64,000 bases of DNA, taken from NCBI GenBank assembly GCA_000727475.1, contig KL647291.1:5503730-5567729 (forward strand). The letters are read 5' to 3'. The position numbers were made by a program, and so were the translations under genes. The notes beneath the pieces are model-generated. The model searched no databases. It saw only the letters and a list, made by a program, of their open reading frames with translations, and was not told the origin of the DNA. Shown piece after piece: positions 56,001 through 64,000 of this stretch (the stretch's first letter is position 1; each line of letters starts with the position of its first letter). The stretch is from Sarcocystis neurona. Lineage: Eukaryota; Apicomplexa; Conoidasida; Eucoccidiorida; Sarcocystidae.

Positions 56001-59000
56001 TGCTCTGCTTCCACCCCGTCGCTTGCCCCCCCCTTGCAGTTGTTAATAAATCCTCCTGCACTGCAGTCCAGCAGCTGTAGCCGGCGGCGCAGCAGCCTTC
56101 CTACCCGGCCGGAGCCTGTGTGCTCGCAGCTGCGCCGCTGCTGCCGCTGATGCACTGCTCTGCTGCCGCTGACCTTCTGTGTCGGTGCTACTACTACTAC
56201 TATTACTACTACTACTACGACGCTCCTGTGTTATCCGCTGCTGCTGCCGATGTGCTGCCGTTGCTGTTGGGCTGCTGCTGGTGTTGGGCCGCTGCTGTCG
56301 TGGTGCCACGGGTGCTGCTGCGTCGCTGCCGCCGTAGTTGGCCTTGTGCTGCTGCGCTCAGATCCACCGGTGCTCACGGAGGACGGCAAGGCGGCAGCAA
56401 GCAGAGGAAAGCGCTTACCAGCAGATCCACCTCAAGAAGATGAGAAAAAAAGTCGGGTTTCTGCTGCTGCAGCTGCTGCAGCAACAGGCGCAGCTGCGTG
56501 GTCTGCAAGTTGCAGCCTCTGATATACAGAGAGGTGCACGTCTGCAGGCTCAGCAGCAGGCGGGCGTACGCCGCTGCAACACAGCAGCAGCAGGTCCCAC
56601 CCACACGCACACACAAAGCCCACTCCTGCCGCAACAGCGCAGATTAACGGCACGAAGACGGAAGCCAACGCAGCAGTCGCGCGCAACAGAGTAAGACCAG
56701 CAGAAGCAGTATCGAGGGAAGGCAGCACCAGCACAGACGCCGAATAAACAGCACCAACATGCGAGCAAAGGAAGAACAGCTGCAACGGCGGCCGGCGGTA
56801 AGACTCACACCAAAACCGAGACAAGAGCAACAGCGGCGGCAACCGAAAGACCACCTGCTGCAGCAGCAGGTAGTCCAGCCGCAGCAGCCGGCAGTCCAGC
56901 CGCAGCAGCAGACAGGCCGGCTGCAGCAGCAGGCAGGGCGGAGCAAACAACGCGGAGTGTCACGCGTCTCTCCAGCACCAGCAGGTGAAACCCACAGCAG
57001 CAATAGCAACGCAGTTCTGCGGCACACAGCGGGGACGGGCAGCTGGCAACTTCTTCACTAAGCAGCAGCAGCAGCACGTAGTACATATGACGGCAGCCTA
57101 GGTCCTCGAACAGCAATGACAAGACAAGTTGCTGCTCCACAGCGGCAGCATATCGTCGCAGCAGCAGACAGCGGGAAAAGCACCACCATCTCTACATGGG
57201 AAACAGCAGGGGGGTCCCCAGCGTTCTCCGCGAGGCTTCCAGGACGCCGAGCAACAGTCGTTCTGGGTGACCCCAGCGGCTGTGTGCAGCAGCAGTTCAC
57301 ACCAGCAGCCGCAGCTGACAGCAGCAACAGGGGCTCTGTGGCAGCAGCACCTGCAGCAGGAGGGGAGGGCTGCGGCAGCTGCATCAGCACCCGCCGGCTG
57401 AGCAGCAGCAGGACAAAGGGAAGGCAGCGGCAGGAGTAGATGCAGCTCTGGCAGTCCGGCGTTGGTATAGCAGCAGTACTTCAAAGAGCAGCAGCAAGTG
57501 GCACATGAGCTGCCCGCCCCACACAGAGGAAGCGGAAGTGTCGAGGCGGTAGCAATTCTCGAGCGGGGCAAGAGCCTCCCAAAAGACCAGGAGGAAGAAA
57601 CGCCGCATTCACATATTAACTACGTACACACGTGCTTCCTACGAAGAAATGCGGTACTTACATATTAACTCCGTAGACAAGCTTCCTACAGCTTCTAGGT
57701 AGACGCGCGATACGGAAGGGTGGCCGCGGAGAACGGGCAGCAGGAGCTGCAGCCACGACGCATCGCCCCGGACGACGACGGTGCAGAGAGAACGACTGTT
57801 GCGAAGCTGCTGCAACACCGTCTGCTGCAGCAGCTGCTGCTGCCTTTCTTTGGATTCGCTGTGAAAGCTGCACACAGCAGCAGATGCTGCGCCTGTAGCT
57901 GCTGCTGCTGCTGGTGCTGCCGCTGCCGCTGCTGCTGGTGCTGCCGCTGGTGCTGGTGCTGCCACTGCTCCTGGTGCTGCCGCTGCTCCTGGTGCTGCCG
58001 CTGCTGCTGCCTCTTCCCCCCCTCCCTTCCCTCCTTCTCCTTCTCCATGTGGCTTGACGGCGGCTCCCGCCTGTCCACGCAGCTGCACCTCCTGCTTCTC
58101 TGCACGCGAGACTGTCGTGGCTGCTGCTGTCGCTGCTGCTGCCGCTGCCGTCTCAGTTGTCCATTCTTCCCTGTTGCTGCGGTTGTCCTCATCTTCTGAC
58201 GCCCGTCTCCCGCCCTGAGCTGCTCGAGTCGTTGTAGGGCTGCCGCCGCTGCCACCACCCTGCCTCTTCTGCGGCAGCACTACGTTGCCTCCTCCTTCGG
58301 CTACAGCTGAAGCGCTGCTGCTGTTGCTGCTCCACACGCTTCGACGCGCCGCTGTCGACGTCAGCACCAGATGCGTTGGACGGCTCCACACGGCCGCTGT
58401 TGCTGCATCTGCCTCCGCTCCTGCTGCTGCAGTCGTCAGTCGCCCTGCGGATGGTCTGCTCGCGCTTTCTGCGGCAGCTGCTGCACAGGCACCCTGCTGT
58501 TGCTTCTCCCTATCCTCCGCGAAAACAGGCAGCGGATGTAGCTGCTTCGTGAGGGGGTGTACGTAATAAAGCGTAGCAGCAGCAGGACCGAGCTCTACGC
58601 AGGCAGAGCAGCAGCAGTCTTGCCGGGGCTGCTGCTGCCCCACAAACCTTTGCAACGCCGTGCGTACCGCGGCAGGGTGCGACTGCGGGGTGACGAACAC
58701 GACGCGGGGAACGGGGAACGGCGCAGACTGTCTTGTTGCTGCCTCTTTCCTAGAGCTGCTACGAGCTGCTACACCGGCAGCGGGGGCTGCTGCTGCTTTC
58801 AGACGGTCATCGCGACTCTCTTCGACGCGGCTGCTGATGCTTCTGCGACGAGCACCGGTCGGCGTAGCAGCTGCTACGCCTTTCAGAGGAGCTGCCGTCC
58901 CATCCGCGGCCTCTTTGGCAGCCGGGAAAACTGGGGGTTCTGCTGCTGCTGCAGCTTCTAGCGCGCTGATAGCAGCGTGGTCAACCTCCCACTCATAGGG

Positions 59001-59351
59001 GAAGCAGTGACATGCAGGTAGAAGCTCTTCGGCGGGGGACGGCTGCGGCGAGACAGGGGGCAGCAGCACATGCGGCAAAAAGAACGCAGCAGACGTGTAC
59101 GTCCTCTTCGCCGCAGTTGCTGCTGCTCCAACCGCAGGAGTAGCAGCAGCATCCTCAGCCGCTGTAGCCTCATGTGCAACTGCAGCAACAGCAGCGGCGT
59201 AGCCAGTGGGATCAGCAGCATGTGGACCAGCAGCGGCAGTGTAGGCAGCACTCACGTGCAAGCACCCGTCCATCGCCCGCTGCTGATGCCCTCTCGACGC
59301 AGCACGGGGGGCAGCAGCAGCCATGCTGCCCCCGCCGCCGCCGGCCCTCAT
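47016..59351 (-). CDS. Leucine-rich-repeat protein, ribonuclease-inhibitor type, seven exons
   Basis: Probable scaffold or binding protein; no enzymatic domain seen. Exons: 57662-59351, 56419-56573, 52045-53808, 49040-50671, 48274-48733, 47367-47971, 47016-47303. Every join is in phase, giving 2197 aa from ATG 59351 (a stronger-context ATG lies at 59324). Donors include GTAAGT, GTAAGC, CAG-GTAAAT and CAG-GTACGT. LRR motifs continue across joins, which supports the model: SLYIRGCNLQTTQLRLL, then LLEVDL joined to LHNRLDSEAVPLL, SLRLGWNAKLPIAALASLL, SLNLSGNGLGGSILQTLG, SLDLSSNPL, then PLIDAVQ joined to the next exon with GLRYLFLRNCDIPATSLQHL and LQLLDVRGN. Long Ala/Gln/Ser inserts separate repeats. 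The C-terminus has a basic cluster (MRKKVVKRRARGSR) and a long Ser/Asp tract. Exon 5 is the least certain, as its triplet repeats are open in other frames too. The 63-bp last intron is short. An upstream 5' exon is possible. Confidence 0.8.
50880..51960. repeat. Intronic minisatellite, TATATGTCTGCCATG core
   Basis: Tandem degenerate units of about 60-75 bp: GAGTGTGCCTATATATGTCTGCCATG or TCTACCATGTCATATATAT variants, with TATATA runs and GAGAGAGA stretches between. The array fills most of the intron between exons 3 and 4 of the LRR gene (50672-52044). Confidence 0.85.
54200..54760. repeat. Degenerate TTCTTCCTCT/CACACGTATA repeats in intron
   Basis: Imperfect units combine CTTCCTCTCTTCACACAC-type pyrimidine sequence with ACGTATATAGGGAC or GTAGACGCACAC. 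Period is irregular, about 70-90 bp. It lies in the 2.6-kb intron between exons 2 and 3 of the LRR gene. Confidence 0.5.
55020..55620. repeat. Intronic minisatellite with units of about 170 bp
   Basis: At least three degenerate copies share the order: TTCTCGxGGCCACATATATCT, GAGAGxGACGxxCG, GAAAxTTCTTCGCTGCGxCT-like, GTGCTACA, then an ACGTACATGTATA stretch. Copies start near 55.03, 55.20, 55.34 and 55.51 kb. Same LRR-gene intron as the block upstream. Confidence 0.75.
56186..56218. repeat. (TAC)n microsatellite
   Basis: About eleven TAC/TAT triplets, inside the intron between exons 2 and 3 of the LRR gene. Confidence 0.9.
57611..57689. repeat. Tandem duplication at the exon 1 donor of the LRR gene
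   Basis: Two copies of about 30 bp, 57611-57642 and 57660-57689, share ACATATTAACT, an ACGTA/CCGTA core and GCTTCCTAC. The second copy contains the coding end of exon 1 and its GTAAGT donor; the first lies in the intron and has GTGAAT at the equivalent place. Confidence 0.75.
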
Positions 59352-59979
59352 GACCGCACCGCAGCAATCGACTACGCACTTCTCACACCAGCCCTGCAGT
59401 GACCAGCGGCAGCCGCTGTGTTGCAACGAGGAACAGAAAGAGCAGCAGCAGCAGCGGCCAGACGCACACTGCTGCAGGGGCGACGCGACGGCCGCCGCTG
59501 CTGCTTCCAGCAGCCTCACACCTCCTTTCCCCGTCAACAGCAGCAGCCAGGGGGAAAGCAGCGCGGTCTGCAGCAGACAGACCACCAGCACTTCCCACAC
59601 AATGCGTCAGCAGCTGCAGCAGCAGGGGAACGACGGCGGTGACGGCAAAGGATTCTGTCAGTTCAGCACTCCGTCAGGTCTGTTGCAGCGGCAAAATCGC
59701 TGCACAGTGGCCAGAAGAAGCAGGCCGCACCACCATACTGGGGAAAAAACGTCACACATGCAGCAGCGGGGTGTTGCTGCTGCTAGCTTCGTCGTGAGAA
59801 GACAGCTTCATAAAGTCGCATCATCCCAGTTGCTAGACACGGACGTCACCCAGCTGTCTCTCTGCAGACTCTCGCAGCCGTCTTCTTCGCTGCTGCTGCT
59901 GGGGCAGCAGCCGCGGCTGCGTGTCACTGGCCAAAAGAGAGCCGATCATCACGAGAATTCACGCAGCAGCCGCTGCTGT

Positions 59980-60808
59980 CTATAATCCTAGCTGAGTGGC
60001 TTGAGATGGTGCGGCCGTTGCCCCTGTTGCCGCCTTTGCCCCAGGTGATGTGCTACTGCTGTTGCTGCTACGGCTGCCTCTTCCCGCAGAGACAAGTGCC
60101 GCATGGAGAGTTTTTCTCGTTACGTCTTCGTTCGTATACACACTCCTGAAGCAGGAAGGCGCAGGTGCAGGAAACCGCAGCTTAGCCAGCCGGCGGGCAC
60201 CGGCACCTACAGAGGGACGCAAGTATGTAGTGAAGGGGAGACGGAGATAGGGGCAGCAGTAGCAGCAAGGGCCTTGCTGCGGCGAGAAATCTTCGTCAAA
60301 AAAAGTCGCACATCTTCTTCGCCTACAACTCTTCTTCGCCACGGCACCGCGGGGGGCTGCTGCCGGTGACACCAGCAAAACCCGCCATCCGCCTCTGCAG
60401 GCGCTGGGGAATGCAGACACACCCACACTCCTGGGGGGCGACTCACTCGTACCACCCGCGCTGTGTGCGCGAAGCTGCAGTCAGAACTTTGCCTGGGGCA
60501 GCCTTCTGCTGCCACTGCTGCTCTTTGGTCACTCGTGCTGCAGAAAAACGAGAGATGCCGATGCAAGGTGCGACTTTCCTCCTCCAGCCGCCGCCTATCT
60601 AGCCTCCTCGCTAGCGGCGGCGTGCATGCGCACGTTGGCGAGGAGCCGCAAGAGTTGAAGAACGGGTGCTCGCGAAACGGTACACGCACCAGCTGCTGCT
60701 CTCGCTTTGCTGGTGGCGAAGCGCTGCGCAACACTTTTACAAGCAAGGCAGAGAGAAAAGTACATGAAACAGCAAAGCGGCGGCGTGGAAGCACGACCAA
60801 CTGCCCAT
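59980..60808 (-). CDS. Possible hypothetical gene or 5' exons of the LRR gene
   Basis: The minus-strand frame ending at TAG 59980 has ordinary, non-repetitive composition: KKSCRRRRCATFFDEDFS, YLRLPFTTYLRPSVGAG and YTNEDVTRKTLHAALV. It has no ATG and seems to start after a GCAG acceptor near 60.36 kb. Upstream, an ATG at 60808 opens a short hydrophobic, signal-peptide-like frame (MGSWSCFHAAALLFHVLFSL). I could not join the two with a credible intron. No family is recognised. Confidence 0.3.
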
Positions 60809-60818
60809 AGCCGCACAA

Positions 60819-61742
60819 CTAGGACAGCAGCACGCCTCCGCAGCTAGGAGTGGTACCACGCTGGCACCACAAGAGCGGCTGCAACAGCAGCGGCTGCCGC
60901 AGACAGGCATACAGCCGGCAGTGGCGGGGTTTGCCGACGTGGACGCTGCACCTTAACGGGCACCGCCACACACGAAGAGGAGATATCAGCGTTTTTTTGG
61001 GCGGCAGAAAGGAAGCAATTTCCGCGCGAGAAGTAAAAACCGGCAGCCGTGCAGGATCCGCAGCGGCAACAACGGTACCGCCGGCAGCAACAGCTGTTGG
61101 CGGCGGGGGGGGGAGGGGGGAACAGCGAGCGCGTATAAAGATGATAGTTAGGATTACGACGTACAAGGAGAAAAGTACGGAACGACGTAGTGAGTCGCAG
61201 AAGAAACGCACCACGGGAACGACACCGTAATAAGAAAACGGGAAACTCGCCAGCAGCACCAGCACCAACAACCGCTGCGGCAACGCGCAACAGCAACACG
61301 GCCACCGCAACACAGCAGAAGCGACAGTAGCACCAGCAGTGTAAGCACCTGGAGCAGCAGCAACAGCAGCAGGAGCAATAGCAGCGGCAGCAGCAGTATT
61401 GCGAGGGTTGGGAACAGCCATGCAGCAACAGCAGCAGCAGCATGGCAGGAGTAGCAGGAGCAGCAACCCAAGAGCGGTAGCAGCAAGACTGACGGTAACC
61501 GCAGCTGCAAGGGAAGCAGCTGTCACCACAGATAAAGTAGGATTCGCAGCCGCCGCAACACTACCGGTAGTACAAGTATTAACAGCAGCTAGCGGCAGCA
61601 AGATACGGAACAGCAGCAAAAGCTGCACCATCCAGAGCACTGCCGCAACCAGCACCAGTACAATGAGGCCTTGTGTCGTACAGAGTGGACAGCGACGCTG
61701 CAACACTGCCAACAACTCTAGGAGCTCATCTTCTAAATACAT
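60819..61742 (-). CDS. Possible multi-pass membrane protein
   Basis: A 307-codon ATG-initiated minus-strand frame (MYLEDELLELLAVLQRRC...), stop TAG at 60819. Four hydrophobic stretches are visible: GLIVLVLVAAVLWMVQLLLL, LSVVTAASLAAAVTVSLAAT, LLVLVLLASFPFSYYGVV and VLFSLYVVILTIIFI, with charged or Pro-rich loops between. Caution: the plus strand here is CAG-rich, and antisense CAG produces Leu, so part of the hydrophobicity may be artefact. No family is recognised. The TATATA run just upstream (61758-61779) is a microsatellite. Confidence 0.35.
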   Translation of the reverse strand: MYLEDELLELLAVLQRRCPLCTTQGLIVLVLVAAVLWMVQLLLLFRILLPLAAVNTCTTGSVAAAANPTLSVVTAASLAAAVTVSLAATALGLLLLLLLPCCCCCCCMAVPNPRNTAAAAAIAPAAVAAAPGAYTAGATVASAVLRWPCCCCALPQRLLVLVLLASFPFSYYGVVPVVRFFCDSLRRSVLFSLYVVILTIIFIRARCSPLPPPPPTAVAAGGTVVAAADPARLPVFTSRAEIASFLPPKKTLISPLRVWRCPLRCSVHVGKPRHCRLYACLRQPLLLQPLLWCQRGTTPSCGGVLLS

Positions 61743-62249
61743 ATATTTATAGGTGCATATATATATATATATATATATGCAGTCCTACGTCCTGAACGTT
61801 GCGAGAGGAGCACTGTCTGACCGCAGACAGCTTTACCTGTCGTTGTGGAGTGCAAGCTGGACAGCGTTCTTCGTAGTTACCGTCTGCAGTGCAGTGCCGC
61901 TAAGATGTTGCCGCTGCTGATGTTACTACTGCTCACAGTTGCCAACATTCAATAAATGCGGCCGCCACCGCAGTTGCAGTTGGTGATAGTGGCAATGCGA
62001 GGACTGTGTCTTCCCATTGCAAGAGGTACGGCTGCTGTCTTAACGATGTCTCTGGCGGCCCTAGCCACTGCCGCACAGCAGTTGTGTTGTTGTGCGTGGC
62101 GCCGCTCTGACGCGAATGTAGCGGCCAGTCGGTGTTAATAGAAAACCAGTTATTACTCCTCAGGACTGCACCACTGTTGGTGCTTCTCGACGTCTGTGCA
62201 ACGTGGTAGTCGAAGTAAGAACGCGTAACAGCCCCAGCGTCTACCACTG
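61743..62249. other. Spacer, no gene recognised
   Basis: Begins with a TA dinucleotide run (61758-61779), then plain sequence with short frames only. Confidence 0.4.
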
Positions 62250-62684
62250 TTATTGCACAACCACCACTCCTACTGCTCGTGCCACGGCACTGCACGTGCA
62301 GTTCTTCCGAGGGACATGATCACGCTGCCAGGGTAACTTCACCTTGATCCATCTCCGTCTCACTCCTTCTTCTCCTATCCATCTCGCGTCAGGCATTTCA
62401 GCTCCACGCATCACAACGCGTGTTACGTTAGGAGGCCCTCGTGTTGCCGCGCGCTTGTTCTGTTCATACTGCTGGTACTCACACCAGCAGCAGTGTTCCG
62501 GATGCACTTTCAGGATCATATGCCTCACACCACTACTAAATGTGTACATGCGCTCCCACCTTTTTATGTTGCCAATTGTCGTACCGGTGGTGCTTGTAAA
62601 ATGGCCACAATAAAGCATCGTGGAGGTGCACTTAGGCATTCCTGCGACTGCTGCAGGAATAACGGCGGCGTCTCCTACTACCAC
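62250..62684 (-). other. Uncharacterised ORF, possible exon
   Basis: A 144-codon frame of ordinary composition with eight cysteines and mixed charge (NIKRWERMYTFSSGVRHM, HPEHCCWCEYQQYEQ, RWIGEEGVRRRWIKVKLPW). It does not start with ATG. The plus strand is also open over parts of the same interval (62344-62613 and 62493-62852), with hydrophobic ends, so strand is undecided. No family recognised. Confidence 0.25.
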
Positions 62685-63670
62685 TGCACCACTGGTACTG
62701 TATCGGCCATCGCAACCGTCACAACTGCCATTTGTCCTAATAGTGGCACTGTCTCTACTGCGTTATTACTAGTACAGCCACCACCTGATATCGTTTTACC
62801 ACTTTCACAATTACAAGTCGTACCAGCGCAAGTAGTGATTGACTATCACTAACAACCGTGTACGCGCAGTCTTCCAGGATGACTCACTGCCACAAGCTGC
62901 AGATACTTTTACGCTGTCGTGCTGCCTCCACGCAGAGAATGCTATAGGTGCAGCCAAGCCGCGCGTCCGTACTCAATGTAGACTTCCCAATATGGAAAAA
63001 ACTCCACGAGCGAAGCAGTAGGTAATGTTGGGAAGAAGGACAGTAGCAGTGCTGCAGTTTAGCGCGTTCACCGTCAGCTGCTGGTACGGGGTTTTCAAGA
63101 GAATCCTCACACAGTCTGTTCTCAGGTCAGCCCCTAGCCGACGCCTCGCCTTCGCCGAATAAGAAGCAGCCCCACCACAAACGTACCACCCAGCGGGTCC
63201 AGGGGTCGTCAAAAGAAGCATCACAGTGGGTATTCGACGAGGTCGCACTCGCCAGCAACGACCGGCGAACATCACCAAACTCACGACAACGTCTTCCTGA
63301 ACAACGGAATATTCCGTCATATGTCCATTGTGTGGCAAGTGTGAGTGAACACTAAAGTGCGTAGGGGAAAATGTGCACCAGCACAAAAGGTTCAGCCTCA
63401 AACCCCTGGGGGTTTCTTCCTGAACTCCGAGGACTAGCAGTATCCACTCAATGACAAGTGCAGGTAAATCTCGTGTACAGAGTAGCAGCAAAGGCGGCAA
63501 CATAAAAGATGAGCACAGATGGAGGAACAACAGCCACAGAACGCACCCAGATTGTATACGGATGAGCAACCGCCGCACCAGCATCGATTACGCACCACAC
63601 GCGCGCCACTGAGGGCGACACTCTAACGGGGCTGAGACAAAGGAGTCAACTTAACACGCAGTCGGGCCCT
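62685..63670. other. Plain sequence, no gene recognised
   Basis: Base composition is balanced and triplet repeats are absent. A minus-strand frame of 203 codons (62973-63584) is open and Leu/Val-rich in its first part, but has no family features, so I leave it uncalled. Confidence 0.35.
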
Positions 63671-63825
63671 GCGCGATCATAAGATAAGGAATAATGTTTC
63701 CCCGAAGAGTGTGGAAGCCACTTTGACACCAGTCGACATGCAAGCATCTCCAGAGGGTTCCGGGTGTCTACAAAGTGGCTTCCACACTCTACGGGGAAAC
63801 ATGATTCCATGTCTTATGATCGCGC
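63671..63825. repeat. Inverted repeat (54-bp arms, 47-bp loop)
   Basis: Arms 63671-63724 and 63772-63825 are near-perfect reverse complements, reading inward from GCGCGATCATAAGA through TTTCCCCG and GTGGAAGCCACTTT. A few mismatches lie in the middle of the arms. No frame of note is inside. Confidence 0.9.
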
Positions 63826-63876
63826 ACTGGCACCAGTCGGCGTGCAAGCATCTCCGGAGGGTTCCGGGTGTCTACA
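63725..63876. repeat. Direct repeat: hairpin loop copied downstream
   Basis: The loop (63725-63772: CACCAGTCGACATGCAAGCA then GAGGGTTCCGGGTGTCTACA) recurs at 63829-63876 with about four substitutions, directly after the second arm. Unit spacing is 104 bp. Confidence 0.9.
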
Positions 63877-64000
63877 GTGGCGTGAGCCACTGCATGCTAA
63901 GTTTCGGTGTGAACTAAGCCTGTAGACGAATACGTAAACTGCTTCGCTGCAGTGCACATCCACACTGTGCGCGTCCAGTTGGTCCTCACGCCGAAACTGG

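Noticed and set aside
55985..56145. LRR-like minus-strand segment (RLLRRRLQLLDCSAGGF)
   Set aside because: Considered as an exon between exons 2 and 3, but those exons join directly in phase and complete one LRR strand, so no exon is needed here.
56990..57600. Minus-strand frames with LRR-like pieces between exons 1 and 2
   Set aside because: Exon 1 and exon 2 fit each other in phase and no consistent acceptor/donor pair was found for an extra exon. Triplet repeats explain the openness.
1..64000. Telomere-type TTTAGGG arrays, tRNA and rRNA genes
   Set aside because: None was recognised on reading the sequence. A short tRNA could be missed without a covariance search.

Overview
The window looks like a piece of an apicomplexan nuclear genome, most likely an Eimeria species. 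The reasons are dense CAG/CTG triplet runs that read as long Gln, Ala and Ser tracts, a giant ApiAP2 transcription factor, GT-AG introns of 60 bp to 2.8 kb, and repeat-rich blocks alternating with plainer DNA. Species cannot be set from sequence alone. I recognise no tRNA, rRNA, bacterial operon, CRISPR array or intact transposon. All well-supported genes lie on the minus strand.

Layout. 1-1.85 kb: no gene seen. 1.85-12.67 kb: one uninterrupted ApiAP2 gene (3605 aa from the first good ATG) with seven AP2-type domains, three of them split by low-complexity inserts. 13.9-16.6 kb: probable small divergent hypothetical genes. 16.6-23.8 kb: mostly without a recognisable gene; a few short cysteine-containing ORFs and microsatellites. 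23.8-28.7 kb: a Gln-rich unknown protein with an in-frame 24-bp minisatellite. 30.76-38.87 kb: five exons that rebuild a complete tyrosine-kinase-like (TKL) Ser/Thr kinase domain with exact phase matches. 40.15-45.30 kb: exons carrying an EDR1/CTR1-type domain, the module found N-terminal to plant Raf-like MAPKKKs. The kinase exon lacks its own ATG, so these two blocks are probably one gene of about 14.5 kb. 47.0-59.35 kb: seven phase-compatible exons of a ribonuclease-inhibitor-type leucine-rich-repeat protein (about 2197 aa) with a Ser/Asp tail. 60-61.7 kb: two weaker gene candidates. 61.7-64 kb: plain sequence with uncertain ORFs and, at 63.67-63.88 kb, an inverted repeat whose loop is copied downstream.

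The long introns and spacers hold degenerate minisatellites built from TATATA-type runs plus a short unique core, each array with its own core.

Functionally the window holds one likely nuclear regulator (ApiAP2), one likely signalling kinase (EDR1-TKL) and one scaffold-like LRR protein. Nothing in the sequence links them to one pathway. Exon coordinates given to the base come from reading splice sites by eye and checking reading phase. Starts were placed only at ATG codons, because several long frames open on non-ATG codons.
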